A stretch of 64,000 nt of DNA from NCBI GenBank assembly GCA_958296125.1, contig OY282444.1:2599940-2663939 (forward strand). Direction: 5' to 3'. Origin of the DNA: an uncultured Poribacteria bacterium (GTDB lineage Bacteria > Poribacteria > WGA-4E > PCPOR2b). Both the position numbers and the translations under genes were made by a program. The notes under the pieces were generated by a model that saw only the letters and a program-made list of their open reading frames with translations, had not been told where the DNA came from and did no database searches. This document shows positions 1 to 8,891 of the stretch, in pieces (positions within the stretch are counted from its first letter, which is position 1; every line of letters starts with the position of its first letter).

Positions 1-1
1 G

Positions 2-943
2 CATCGGGAGCGGGAAATTCTCTCTCGGTTGGAAATGCGGAACCGAGGGCAATTCCCGTCCGATGCCCTACATACAATTTATACTGAAATTATCTCTGCC
101 TGTCGTGCGCTCGAAAGGCCGTTATCCATTGCCTTCCTCGGGCCCGTTGGTAGTTTCGGTCACACGGTGAGTTCGCACCTCTTTGGTCAGTCAGTAAAGT
201 TTATCGCGGTGGTGCCCCAACCCGACATCTTTGCGACGGTGGAATCCGGTCGAGCGGATTATGGTGTTGTCGCGATCGAAAACTCTAGGCATGGAACGGT
301 CCGTGATGTTTTAGATATGTTTCAGTACACATCCCTTCAAATTTGCGGGGAGTGCTTCTTGCCGATTAAGCAGCATCTCCTCTCAAAATCCCCCCTCGCA
401 CAGATTAAAAAGATCTATTCCCATCCACAGGCTTTCGCCCAATGTCGTCAATGGCTCAGTCAAAATATGCCAGGTGTACAACAGATTGAGGTTTCCAGCA
501 CATCAGAAGCGGCGGAACTGGCAACCAATGAGCCAAATACAGCAGCAATAGCGAGTCAATTCGCCGGCGAGATTTATGGACTGCGTATGGTGGGAGAATC
601 AATAATGGACGGACCCAATAACACGACGCGCTTCCTTGTTATTGGGAGTCACTCGGCGGCACGCACTGGAAACGACCGAACCTCTATCCTTTTCGCGGTT
701 AAGGATAAGGTTGGCGCATTATGGGAGGTGCTGCAGGTTTTGAAAAACTATGAGGTCAATATGAGCAAGATTGAATCCCTGCCATCTCGTACCAAAGCGT
801 GGGAGTATGTTTTCTTTGTAGATTTGGAGGGGCACGCGGAGGATGAAAATGTCCGAAAAGCACTTACAGAAACTGAAGAGTTTTGCGTACTCGTGAAAAT
901 CTTGGGGACTTATCCGGCTGGGGATCAGAGCGAGGGGTTTTAA
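2..943 (+). CDS. pheA: Bifunctional chorismate mutase / prephenate dehydratase, 5' partial
   Basis: Converts chorismate to prephenate and prephenate to phenylpyruvate in phenylalanine synthesis. The reading frame is open to the left edge of the window, and its first codons, including the conserved EIISACRALE segment, match the end of a chorismate mutase helix bundle, so the start lies outside. A TTG at 29 could be read as a start but would cut that domain. The prephenate dehydratase domain follows (AFLGPVGSFGH, then VAIENSRHGTV, and NNTTRFLVIG with the catalytic-type T-R-F). The C-terminal ACT domain (from TSILFAVKDKVGALWEVL, with the ESLPSR motif) is the usual phenylalanine-binding regulatory module. 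Family membership is clear; only the N-terminus is missing. Confidence 0.93.
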   Translation, partial: HREREILSRLEMRNRGQFPSDALHTIYTEIISACRALERPLSIAFLGPVGSFGHTVSSHLFGQSVKFIAVVPQPDIFATVESGRADYGVVAIENSRHGTVRDVLDMFQYTSLQICGECFLPIKQHLLSKSPLAQIKKIYSHPQAFAQCRQWLSQNMPGVQQIEVSSTSEAAELATNEPNTAAIASQFAGEIYGLRMVGESIMDGPNNTTRFLVIGSHSAARTGNDRTSILFAVKDKVGALWEVLQVLKNYEVNMSKIESLPSRTKAWEYVFFVDLEGHAEDENVRKALTETEEFCVLVKILGTYPAGDQSEGF

Positions 944-967
944 ATTCTATCAATTGAACCCTTGCAT

Positions 968-2032
968 TCAGTAAATCAGGATTAAAATCAAGTTTACCAA
1001 GCTATGCGTGATTATGCACGGGATTAGCGATTTCGTCCGAATGTATAGCCACGCGAGGGCAAGCCCCATGATAAATATTGGAATCCCTCCAAAAACCAAC
1101 GGCACGAAAGCCCGGATGTATCCATGGAGCACCGCAAAAAGGAGTGCACTGAGTAGTATTCCTTTAGTTTGACCAAATCGACCGGCGAGACTGATATACG
1201 CAATTCCCCGAAATAGAATCTCTTCCCCTACTGGCATTAGAATTAACATCACGAAACTGATAAGAATTACTGTGCTATCTCCGAAGTTTTCTGGCATACC
1301 GATCGACCATTGCTGCTGCTCCCACTGAGCCAAAGCTTCTAGCTCTCCTAAAGACATGTGTCCGCTGAACCAGTCTATCCCTTGCTGAAAACCTACCGAA
1401 ACAAAGGCTAAAGCAGGTGCGAGTAATAGAGGCAGTCCAAAGTCGGCAAGGTTGCCGCTGTATTCCAACCCAATAGATTTCACAGTCCTGCGATAACGCC
1501 CAGTTATGCACAAAAGAGATAGCCAAATCAGCACATTTCCAATGACTAGCTTAACGATCCAAAAGTGAGAAGCTGGAAGCGTATACGCAGCTAAGTTTGT
1601 TGATGTAAGGACATCAAACCCTTCCGCCGCTAAAATTGCGACATAACGCGCGACCTCTTGAAATAAAAAGGTTACCAAAAAAATAACCACCGGATCTGAT
1701 GGATTCAGATAGCCGTGCAGTCTTGCAACTGTTTCTTCCACTGTGTAGAATTGATCGCAGTGTCCACATTTACGCGACCATGCCCGGTTATCCCGTTGGC
1801 ACTTAGGGCAGGTCCAGATGAGTTCGGGCATCTGATTCCAAAAGTAAAGTGGGAAGCATGCGTACGGAAGGAAAAAAGTCCCCAAAGCCCAAAACCCAGA
1901 TCGCTCTTGCAGTCTACTATCAGTGTATACCCAAAGGGCAAGAGCACCGTTGATAACTGCGTTCAAAAATAGTGCGTATACCTCTTGCATTGGCAGATTC
2001 CATGGCTCCACTAAAGATAATTTGGAGCGCAT
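968..2032 (-). CDS. CPBP (CAAX-type) intramembrane metalloprotease with zinc ribbon
   Basis: Predicted polytopic membrane protein of 354 residues. It carries the CPBP/Abi motifs: GEEILFRG near residues 269-276, FAVLH with the histidine near 303, and HSLVN near 343. A four-cysteine zinc ribbon (CPKC...CGHC) lies between the first hydrophobic segments and the core, which is an uncommon addition. CPBP proteins include prenyl-protein proteases and bacteriocin self-immunity proteins; the substrate cannot be read here. I chose the ATG at 2032; a TTG at 2059 is in frame and an ATG at 1990 is a shorter option, and none has a strong ribosome binding site. The gene ends 25 bases from the convergent pheA stop. 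Confidence 0.8.
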   Translation of the reverse strand: MRSKLSLVEPWNLPMQEVYALFLNAVINGALALWVYTDSRLQERSGFWALGTFFLPYACFPLYFWNQMPELIWTCPKCQRDNRAWSRKCGHCDQFYTVEETVARLHGYLNPSDPVVIFLVTFLFQEVARYVAILAAEGFDVLTSTNLAAYTLPASHFWIVKLVIGNVLIWLSLLCITGRYRRTVKSIGLEYSGNLADFGLPLLLAPALAFVSVGFQQGIDWFSGHMSLGELEALAQWEQQQWSIGMPENFGDSTVILISFVMLILMPVGEEILFRGIAYISLAGRFGQTKGILLSALLFAVLHGYIRAFVPLVFGGIPIFIMGLALAWLYIRTKSLIPCIITHSLVNLILILIY

Positions 2033-2081
2033 GGTAGCATATCCAAACTCCCTTGTCAATGGTCATCAACCATTTTGTAGA

Positions 2082-2236
2082 GCTACTTAGTTCTCCGTTT
2101 TTTGACCGATTTTGGCAGGTAGTCCGTGCCAACCCCCCTGGTCTGTCCGTGCCGAGACCCCCGCGAACGGGACAGGCAGGCGGAACGGACGATCTATCGG
2201 GGAGACCAGGGACGGACCGAAGAATTAAATGACCCT
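2082..2236. repeat. Dispersed GC-rich palindromic repeat, copy A
   Basis: A segment beginning near 2082 (TTAGTTCTCCG, TTTTGACCGATTTTGG, GTAGTCCGTGCC) and ending with GAAGAATTAAATGACCC matches 54805-54903 at both ends. The middle is different: it contains several copies of a TCCGTGCC/GAGACC/GGGGAGACCAGG vocabulary also present at 19113-19200. It sits between divergent genes, immediately before the promoter of the NHL gene. No protein is encoded; the repeat looks like a modular, miniature dispersed element. Confidence 0.7.
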
Positions 2237-2249
2237 AGCTATTTTGATC

Positions 2250-2279
2250 TTCACATCGTTGCGACAGGTGTGTTATAAT
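2250..2279 (+). promoter_or_regulatory. Sigma-70-like promoter for the NHL propeller gene
   Basis: TTCACA at 2250-2255 and a perfect TATAAT at 2274-2279 are separated by 18 bases. Transcription would start near 2286, a few bases before a GGAGG at about 2299 and the ATG at 2310. The -10 is strong and the -35 only moderate. The element directly abuts dispersed repeat copy A. Confidence 0.6.
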
Positions 2280-2309
2280 CAATTCTATCTGATTCTACCG
2301 GAGGAAAAA

Positions 2310-3263
2310 ATGGTCACTTTAGGTGCTGGAGATTTTACGTATCAAGTATCGGGAGAAGACTGGGGTAACATACCCGAAGATTGGACTTATAAAGAAGCCA
2401 CTGCCGTTGCTGTTGACTCGGATGATAATGTTTACGTCTTTAATCGTGGGACACATCCGATGGTTATTTTCAACGCTGATGGCGATGTGCTTCGGACATG
2501 GGGGGATGGCATATTCGCCAATCCACACGGTGTAACTATTGGTCCTGATGGATCGGTTTACTGTGTTGATAACGGAGACCACACCGTTCGTCAGTTCACG
2601 CCCGATGGGAAACTCTTGATGACTCTCGGTCAAGCCCACCAAGCTGCATCCCCGATGAGCGGCGAACCATTCAACCGTCCAACGCATTTGGCAATCGATC
2701 CGCGTACCGGCGACCTATATGTGGCTGATGGGTACAGCAACGCGCGGGTTCACAAATTTACGCCCGACGGACGACACCTGTTCTCTTGGGGAGAGTCAGG
2801 GACAGCGGAAGGACAATTCAACATTGTCCACAACATCACAACCGATAAAGATGGATGGGTATACATTGCAGACCGTGAGAACCATCGGGTACAGGTATTC
2901 TCTCCTGATGGCAAGTACGAAACGCAGTGGTTGAACCTGTCTAGGGCTGCCTGTATCTGTCTGGACACCAGAGCTGAACCCTTAGTTTACGTGGGTGAGT
3001 ATTTCGGGGGTATTGAATCGAATGCAATAGGCACAAACCTTGGACCCCGGGTCAGCATCATGGATACCAAGGGAAATGTATTGGCACAACTGAGTGATGC
3101 GTCCTATGGAGATGAGCCCGGGCGCTTCTACTCACCGCACGGAATTGCTGTTGACTCCAAGGGAAGTATCTATGTCGCTGAAGTTTCTTGGAGTGACTAT
3201 GGCAGCCGGATGGATCCGCCCAGAGAACTTCGTTCACTCCAGAAGTTGGTCAAGGAGAGTTAA
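2310..3263 (+). CDS. NHL-repeat six-bladed beta-propeller protein
   Basis: A 317-residue protein built of NHL-type blades: repeated patterns of A-V-D-S-D-D-N-V-Y-V-F and F-x-P-D-G-x-x-L, for example FTPDGKLLMTLG and FTPDGRHLFSWG. It is closest in style to the peptidyl-alpha-hydroxyglycine alpha-amidating lyase (PAL)-like NHL proteins that are common in poribacterial and planctomycete genomes. Such proteins often act as ligand-binding scaffolds, and enzymatic activity cannot be inferred. No signal peptide is visible from the chosen ATG, which has GGAGG about six bases upstream; longer in-frame starts lack this. Its own promoter lies at 2250-2279. Confidence 0.8.
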   Translation: MVTLGAGDFTYQVSGEDWGNIPEDWTYKEATAVAVDSDDNVYVFNRGTHPMVIFNADGDVLRTWGDGIFANPHGVTIGPDGSVYCVDNGDHTVRQFTPDGKLLMTLGQAHQAASPMSGEPFNRPTHLAIDPRTGDLYVADGYSNARVHKFTPDGRHLFSWGESGTAEGQFNIVHNITTDKDGWVYIADRENHRVQVFSPDGKYETQWLNLSRAACICLDTRAEPLVYVGEYFGGIESNAIGTNLGPRVSIMDTKGNVLAQLSDASYGDEPGRFYSPHGIAVDSKGSIYVAEVSWSDYGSRMDPPRELRSLQKLVKES

Positions 3264-3439
3264 GTCCCCCTGGGGCTTTGTTTAGGTGGTAACTGGGGTT
3301 ACTTTATGATATCTTAGTTTTACTGGAAGTCTGTATATTTCTATATCTTCCATTTTTGCTTGACCAACCTCTCTTCCGGTGATATGATTATGGAATCTCG
3401 GAATCTTTGATTGAGGCAGGATGGAACCTCTGCTCAAAA

Positions 3440-4045
3440 ATGGCAAGACGCAAGCGCAGAAAATGGCAGGCACCATTGCCAAAAATCGCCAAGGCTCCAA
3501 TGGTGGATAAGCCGCCTCATGATTGGGCCGAGGGGCCTTACCGTATTCGGCCCTACGGCGATCTGGTACTTCGAGAAAAAGCACTCCCCGTTCAAGAAAT
3601 CACAGATGTTGAACGAAAACTTGCAGCGGATATGCTGACCATGATGTATGCTTCACCGATTGGAGTGGGGTTGGCGGCACCGCAGGTTGGGGTTTTGAAA
3701 CGACTAATTGTGATTGATGTGGACCGAAATGACCCAGAGGGCTCTCCATTGGTGCTGTTTAACCCTAAAATTCAAAGCATGGAGGGCGAAACCATCAAGG
3801 AGGAAGGGTGCTTGAGTTTCCCCAATATTACCGCCAATGTCAAGCGGGCGGCGAAGGTAGTGGTGACAGCGCAAAATATCGACGGTGAGCCGATTCGCGT
3901 CGAAGGGGAAGCTTTACTCGCTCGCGCCCTGCAGCATGAAATCGATCATCTTGATGGAATATTGTTCATTGATTACGTTAGCGGTTTGAAGCGACAACTC
4001 CTCCGTGGAAAACTTAGAAAACTTCAGCAGCAATCGCAACAGTGA
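3440..4045 (+). CDS. def: Peptide deformylase
   Basis: Removes the N-formyl group from nascent proteins. All three family motifs are present in order: GVGLAAPQVG (motif 1), EGCLSFP (motif 2, metal-binding Cys) and QHEIDHLDG (motif 3, HExxH with the catalytic Glu). The 201-residue form from the ATG at 3440 carries an extra basic N-terminal stretch (about 30 residues, rich in R and K) compared with typical deformylases; the ATG at 3500 would give a more standard protein, so the exact start is uncertain. The stop codon overlaps a GTG that could start the following larE, and the two genes are probably co-transcribed. Confidence 0.92.
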   Translation: MARRKRRKWQAPLPKIAKAPMVDKPPHDWAEGPYRIRPYGDLVLREKALPVQEITDVERKLAADMLTMMYASPIGVGLAAPQVGVLKRLIVIDVDRNDPEGSPLVLFNPKIQSMEGETIKEEGCLSFPNITANVKRAAKVVVTAQNIDGEPIRVEGEALLARALQHEIDHLDGILFIDYVSGLKRQLLRGKLRKLQQQSQQ

Positions 4046-4065
4046 AAATCAGAAAGGTCAAACAG

Positions 4066-4917
4066 ATGCCGGAAACAGAAAAATATCCAGATATTGGTCA
4101 GAAGCTAAATCGGCTCGATAGTTTATTAAAATCTTACGGAAAAGTCATCGTTGCATTCTCTGGTGGAGTCGATAGCACCTTTCTGGCGGAAGCCGCAAAA
4201 CGGGCGTTGGGAGCCAATGCCCTGGCTGTCACAGCGGTCTCTGACTCCTACCCGGAGCGCGAAATGAAAGCAGCGCAGGACATCGCCAAACAGATTCGCA
4301 TCCGTTATGAAACGATAAACACCGACGAATTGGAAACCGAGGGGTACGCGAGTAACCCGACCAATCGCTGCTATTTCTGCAAAACCGAACTTTTTGAACA
4401 GATCCGTCCGATTGCTGAACAGTATAAGATTGGCACGACCGTCTACGGGGCTATCCCTGACGATGTGGGTGATCACCGTCCTGGTATGGATGCCGCCAAA
4501 CAGATGGGTATTCAGGCACCGCTCATCGATGTGAATCTGACAAAGGCGGAGATCCGCGAAGTTTCAAAGCGTTGGGGGCTGCCGACGTGGGACAAACCTG
4601 CCTTTGCCTGCCTCTCCTCCCGTTTCCCCTACGGCACACGGATTACCCGTGAGAACCTACGCCTCGTTGATCGGGCAGAACAGTTTTTGTTCGATTTAGG
4701 GATTCGTCAGTTCCGTGTGCGTCATCATGATACGCTCGCACGCATTGAGGTCGGTCCGCAGGAGATTGAGTTCATTGCTGCCAAATCCATCCGCATCCAG
4801 ATTAACGAGAAATTCAAATCACTTGGGTATCAGCATGTCGCTCTTGATTTACAGGGGTATAGATCTGGGAGTTTGAATGAAGGGTTGCTGAATGTTTCAA
4901 AATTAGTATCCCATTAG
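4066..4917 (+). CDS. larE: ATP-dependent sacrificial sulfur transferase LarE
   Basis: LarE supplies sulfur to the pyridinium dithiocarboxylate nickel pincer cofactor of lactate racemase-type enzymes. The PP-loop AFSGGVDST binds ATP and activates the precursor. NPTNRCYFCKTELF is a conserved LarE segment, and the motif FACLSSRFPYG carries the cysteine that in studied LarE proteins loses its sulfur atom. The 283-residue length is normal. The ATG at 4066 has AGAAAGG upstream; a GTG at 4042 overlapping the def stop is an alternative. No larB, larC or larA is present in this window, so the partner genes must be elsewhere or the protein serves another sulfur transfer. Confidence 0.87.
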   Translation: MPETEKYPDIGQKLNRLDSLLKSYGKVIVAFSGGVDSTFLAEAAKRALGANALAVTAVSDSYPEREMKAAQDIAKQIRIRYETINTDELETEGYASNPTNRCYFCKTELFEQIRPIAEQYKIGTTVYGAIPDDVGDHRPGMDAAKQMGIQAPLIDVNLTKAEIREVSKRWGLPTWDKPAFACLSSRFPYGTRITRENLRLVDRAEQFLFDLGIRQFRVRHHDTLARIEVGPQEIEFIAAKSIRIQINEKFKSLGYQHVALDLQGYRSGSLNEGLLNVSKLVSH

Positions 4918-5175
4918 AAGGTATTGGACACACACTCTCCGCAAAAATATGTCCTGCCTCTCCACTTTGTTCAAGAGTTCATTAGTTGATTTAGCTGACC
5001 ATTTAGATATCACGTTTCACACACTGAAGCCATATCTTCAAGTTAAGCCGAAAAGCGAGGTGTGATCGGAGGCGGAGAGATATTATGTACAAGATGGAGG
5101 GTAGAGGAGGTTGGCGCAATTAAACGCGCCGCTGAAGCGAAGGGACGTGAGCCGTAAGGCAGTAGGAACAAAAAA

Positions 5176-6513
5176 ATGCAACAGCCACAAACTCAACCAG
5201 ATCCACAGACTAACCCCCTTATCGGGGCAGAATTTTTTAGCTGGAACAAATGGGATGCTTGTACTCACTGCGGGCTATGCCTGCCAACCTGTCCAACTTA
5301 CCGCGAGTTAGGACTGGAGACAGATTCGCCGCGTGGAAGGCTCTATCTGATGGGGACGGCATTCAGGGATCAAAACCCGATGCCGATCAACGACGATTGG
5401 GCAAAATATATCTACCGCTGTCTGGACTGCCGCGCCTGTGAAACGGCATGTCCTTCCGGTGTACATTTTGGCGAGGTTATCGAAGAAGCCCGAGCGATCT
5501 ATGAACTGAATGCCGAGCGTCCAATCGAACAGCGGTTTTGGAGGCGTTTGGCTTTTAAGGAACTCCTACCCAACAAAGATCGCTTAGACCTCGTTTTTGA
5601 AATGATGTGGCTATATCAACGCCTTGGGATTCGTTGGCTGGTGCAAAAACTGGGGATACTCAAACTGATGGGGAAGCTAGGTGAGATGGAATCGTTACTG
5701 CCCGACATTCCTAATCCGTTCCTCAAGCACAATATACGCGAATTTACCCCCGCCAAAGGAAAGGCAAGGCATCGGGTCGGATTTATCTCTGGGTGTGTGA
5801 TGAATCAGGTGTTCACCGAAACCAATCTGGCGACGATTCGCGTCTTGACAGAAAACGGCTGCGATGTAATCACACCGGCACAGCAGATGTGCTGTGGGGC
5901 GTTGCACGTCCATAACGGGGTCCGAGACACGGCATTAGCACTTGCCCGAAAAAATATCGATGTCTTTGAAGCCGAAGATGTGGAGGCGATCATCATTAAC
6001 TCCGCAGGTTGTGGGGCGACCCTGAAAGAGTATGAAGCCTTGATGGAACACGATCCGGTCTATGCCGAAAGGGCAAAAACTTTTAGCAGCAAAATGCGGG
6101 ACATCAGCGAGTTTCTCGCGGAGATTGAAATGATACCTCCCAAAGGAGAAATTAAGCGGCGCGTGACGTATGATGAACCGTGTCACCTCGTCCATGGGCA
6201 AAAGGTTCAACTTCAACCCCGCACAATCCTCCAATCAATTCCAGGGCTAGAGCTCATCGAGCTCACCGAATCGGAATGGTGCTGTGGCAGTGCTGGCATC
6301 TACAATATCACGCAGCCAGAGATGTCGCGTGAAATTCTGGAACGTAAGATAAAGCACATCGCCGAAACAGATGCTGAAATTGTTGCGACGGGGAACCCGG
6401 GGTGTATTCTACAGATCCAACTCGGCGTTAAAGCGCATAGACTACCTATGAAAGTGATGCACCCAATCGAACTGCTTGACCGTTCATATTGGGGTATTGA
6501 TCCGCTTGGCTAG
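5176..6513 (+). CDS. glcF: (Fe-S)-binding protein, glycolate oxidase GlcF-like
   Basis: A 445-residue electron-transfer subunit with an N-terminal pair of [4Fe-4S] clusters (CTHCGLCLPTCP near residue 30 and CLDCRACETACPSG near residue 85). Two C-terminal CCG domains follow (SGCVMNQVF...MCCGALHVH and DEPCHLVHG...WCCGSAGIY). This architecture is that of GlcF and related lactate/glycolate dehydrogenase Fe-S subunits. The flavin subunit (GlcD/E) is not adjacent, so the substrate is inferred. The 258 bases before it hold no recognisable gene; the start is the ATG at 5176 within an A-rich leader, with no strong ribosome binding site. Confidence 0.85.
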   Translation: MQQPQTQPDPQTNPLIGAEFFSWNKWDACTHCGLCLPTCPTYRELGLETDSPRGRLYLMGTAFRDQNPMPINDDWAKYIYRCLDCRACETACPSGVHFGEVIEEARAIYELNAERPIEQRFWRRLAFKELLPNKDRLDLVFEMMWLYQRLGIRWLVQKLGILKLMGKLGEMESLLPDIPNPFLKHNIREFTPAKGKARHRVGFISGCVMNQVFTETNLATIRVLTENGCDVITPAQQMCCGALHVHNGVRDTALALARKNIDVFEAEDVEAIIINSAGCGATLKEYEALMEHDPVYAERAKTFSSKMRDISEFLAEIEMIPPKGEIKRRVTYDEPCHLVHGQKVQLQPRTILQSIPGLELIELTESEWCCGSAGIYNITQPEMSREILERKIKHIAETDAEIVATGNPGCILQIQLGVKAHRLPMKVMHPIELLDRSYWGIDPLG

Positions 6514-6521
6514 ACAGCGAT

Positions 6522-6599
6522 ATGGTCGCAGGTTGGCTATTTATCCTTGGACTCATGATATATGCGGCGTTACTTGATATTGGCAGATTCATCGCCTAA
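6522..6599 (+). CDS. Possible 25-residue single-pass membrane micropeptide
   Basis: A short open frame begins eight bases after the glcF stop and fills the gap up to the next gene. The predicted peptide starts MVAGWLFILGL, is hydrophobic throughout except for a D-x-x-R near the end, and would form one transmembrane helix. There is no good ribosome binding site and no known family comes to mind. It may be a genuine small membrane protein translated by coupling to glcF, or chance. Confidence 0.3.
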   Translation: MVAGWLFILGLMIYAALLDIGRFIA

Positions 6600-6621
6600 T
6601 CAATGACAGGAGACAATCGTG

Positions 6622-7584
6622 ATGATTCGCGTGATTAAGCCAGAGGGCTTCGGCAATATTCAGTTAGAGGAGGCACCTATTCCTGAAATCAACAACCGTC
6701 AAGTTTTGGTGCGGACGGAAAGGACGTTGATTAGCCGTGGTTCTGAACTGTTTCGCCGTTATATCAGTGAGGAAGCACTTCCCCATTCGATTATGGGGTA
6801 TTCCCTCACCGGCACCGTCGAGCAGCTCGGAGATGATGTCACCGAGTATCAAATTGGACAACGGGTGATGGTCGCTGCACCCCACGCACAATATGCCATC
6901 GGCGATGTGGATTCGACGCGGGGACATTTAGTCCCCCTCCCCAATGATGTTTCCTTCGAGGCGGGAACGTTCCTCCTGCTTTCAACAGAGGCAACGGCCT
7001 GGGCGGCATCGTCAGGGGCACAAGCGGGGGATACGATTGTCATTCTGGGGCAGGGGGTTGTGGGGAGCTTGATGCTGCAGATTTTGCGGGGATATGAACC
7101 TACCAGAATCATCACGGTTGACGCGCTCCCGTTACGCTGTCAACTGTCGGATGAATTGGGGGCAGATGTGGTCATTGATGCTTCAAAAGAGGACCCTATT
7201 GAGGCGGTGCATCGTTTAACCGATGGGAAAGGTGCCGATCTCGTCGTCGACTGTGTTGGTGGACATGCGGGTGTCAAATCGTTTGAGCAGGCACAAGATA
7301 TGGTCCGCAGGGGAGGCACCATCCAGTTAATCGCGTTATATCAGGGTGCCCCGCTGCCGTTGCATTCATCAAAAATTATGCATAAGCGGCTTGTGGCAGG
7401 TATTCTCATCGACGAGCCGCTCTCACAAACAGCGTTTCGAGCACTGGAGAAGATTCGCACCGGAAAGATTCAAGCCAGTCGGATGATCACCCACCGTTTC
7501 CCCTACGCACGGGCAAAGGAGGCGTTTGATTTCTTGTGGAATACGCCGGACGAAGCACTTGCGGTCTTGCTGGTTTGGAGGTAA
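6622..7584 (+). CDS. Zinc-independent MDR-family alcohol dehydrogenase-like protein
   Basis: A 320-residue medium-chain dehydrogenase/reductase. The GroES-like N-terminal half contains MGYSLTGTVEQLG and GQRVMVAAPHAQYA, and the Rossmann half contains the NAD(P)-binding GQGVVGSLML and later GADLVVDCVGG. The usual catalytic zinc Cys/His pattern is not obvious, as in the bi-domain oxidoreductases related to BchC or threonine dehydrogenase-like proteins. AGGAG at 6608-6612 supports the ATG at 6622 (a GTG at 6619 is equally spaced). Substrate unknown. Confidence 0.8.
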   Translation: MIRVIKPEGFGNIQLEEAPIPEINNRQVLVRTERTLISRGSELFRRYISEEALPHSIMGYSLTGTVEQLGDDVTEYQIGQRVMVAAPHAQYAIGDVDSTRGHLVPLPNDVSFEAGTFLLLSTEATAWAASSGAQAGDTIVILGQGVVGSLMLQILRGYEPTRIITVDALPLRCQLSDELGADVVIDASKEDPIEAVHRLTDGKGADLVVDCVGGHAGVKSFEQAQDMVRRGGTIQLIALYQGAPLPLHSSKIMHKRLVAGILIDEPLSQTAFRALEKIRTGKIQASRMITHRFPYARAKEAFDFLWNTPDEALAVLLVWR

Positions 7585-7617
7585 TCGTTAATTTCTCGAT
7601 TGAGTGGTCTCTGGCAC

Positions 7618-8340
7618 TCAGCTGAGTTCATACATCACCGATGCGACACCAACGATTGCGGCGGTCTCCGTGCGCAAGATGTTGTCGCCAAGCGTTGCAG
7701 ATAGACAACCGTTTTGAAGTACCAACTCCACCTCTTCGTCTGAAAACCCGCCTTCGGGGCCGACAAAAAGTCCAACTGCCTTTGCCGCTTGATGATTCCG
7801 TAATATTCCCTTGAGTGCCTGCCGATTTTCACCTTCCCACAAAAGGATTAATAGATCGAAACGGCTTGCCTCCCCAAGACACACCTCCATCCCCTGAAGT
7901 GCGCGCACGTGGACGAAGTGGGGACGTTTACACTGTTTGGCGGCTTCGTTTGCAATCCGTTGCCAGCGCGTCACCCGCTTCTGCTGAACGACCGATTTCG
8001 GTATCGAATACTGACAAATCATCGGCGCGATTTCATTCACACCGATCTCCGTCGTCTTCTGCACGATGAGATCCATTTTGTCAAATTTGGGTAAGCCTTG
8101 AAACAGGGTAATATACGGCGGGGTATGGGGGTGAAATTGATGCTGGTGGATTTTCGCCTGTAGAGGGGAAGCGCGCGTATCACAGAGCGAGGCAACATAA
8201 CGGTTGCCATCCCCGTCAAAGACTTCAATTTGCTCGCTAGCCCTTAGGCGCAGCACGTTGAGTAGGTGATGCCGCTCGGATTCGCTGATACGGATGGTGT
8301 CTTTGGTGATTTGCGCGGGTGGAACATAACAACTGTGCAT
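7618..8340 (-). CDS. rsmE: 16S rRNA (uracil1498-N3)-methyltransferase
   Basis: RsmE methylates U1498 of 16S rRNA. The protein (240 residues) shows the N-terminal PUA-like part (SESERHHLLNVLRLRASE, then EVFDGDGNRYVA) and the SPOUT knot: FVGPEGGFSDEEVEL followed by LGDNILRTETA, the SAM-binding loops of the family. It converges with the MDR gene, whose stop is 34 bases away; a weak GAGTG/CACTC hairpin lies in between. Length and motifs are typical. Confidence 0.93.
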   Translation of the reverse strand: MHSCYVPPAQITKDTIRISESERHHLLNVLRLRASEQIEVFDGDGNRYVASLCDTRASPLQAKIHQHQFHPHTPPYITLFQGLPKFDKMDLIVQKTTEIGVNEIAPMICQYSIPKSVVQQKRVTRWQRIANEAAKQCKRPHFVHVRALQGMEVCLGEASRFDLLILLWEGENRQALKGILRNHQAAKAVGLFVGPEGGFSDEEVELVLQNGCLSATLGDNILRTETAAIVGVASVMYELS

Positions 8341-8385
8341 GGGTCAGTTGTACCGAAGATTAGAGCGTGTTAACGAATCAGCCTT

Positions 8386-8880
8386 TTATATCTGCCCGAA
8401 ATGCTCTTTGATTGCCTCCCCCCCAAAGTCGAAAACTTGCCTGGTAATCTCTAAGAGATCGGGCGCAAAGCGAGAATTTGCAACGGCTTGTTTAACTCCC
8501 TCTCCGCCAAAGTGATCCAACAATAGGAGGAAACATCCGATCAAAATGGTGCTAGACACCACTCCAAAAGCACCCCCAACGATGTGATTGACCCACCCTA
8601 AGACCCCACGCTCCACGACTTTCTGAATGTGACTAAATATCATATCGATCACGATGCTTACAGCGGCGACGACAGCGATAATGCTAATCCATTTAGCGAG
8701 CGACTCATGCTTTATGAAGCGCAGAACGAAGGGTATAATATCCCGCCATACTTGGCTGGCTACGAAGGCACCCGCAGACATCGCAGCAATTCCCCAGACG
8801 CTCCGTGTAAAGCCCGCCCGCAGGCAGCTCAGCCCACCTAATCCAACGATGACTATCATAGCAATATCGAGTTTTCCCAT
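8386..8880 (-). CDS. CvpA family membrane protein
   Basis: A 164-residue protein with four hydrophobic segments and the family-typical opening (LDIAMIVIVGLGGLSCLRAGFTRSVWGIAAM). CvpA-family proteins were named for colicin V production and are now linked to envelope homeostasis; the exact role is unknown. The ATG at 8880 is preceded by AGGAGGG at ideal spacing; a longer frame exists upstream, but it overlaps the preceding gene and is not supported. The start lies 11 bases after the stop of the upstream TPR gene, which suggests one transcript. Confidence 0.78.
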   Translation of the reverse strand: MGKLDIAMIVIVGLGGLSCLRAGFTRSVWGIAAMSAGAFVASQVWRDIIPFVLRFIKHESLAKWISIIAVVAAVSIVIDMIFSHIQKVVERGVLGWVNHIVGGAFGVVSSTILIGCFLLLLDHFGGEGVKQAVANSRFAPDLLEITRQVFDFGGEAIKEHFGQI

Positions 8881-8891
8881 GGCTAACCCTC

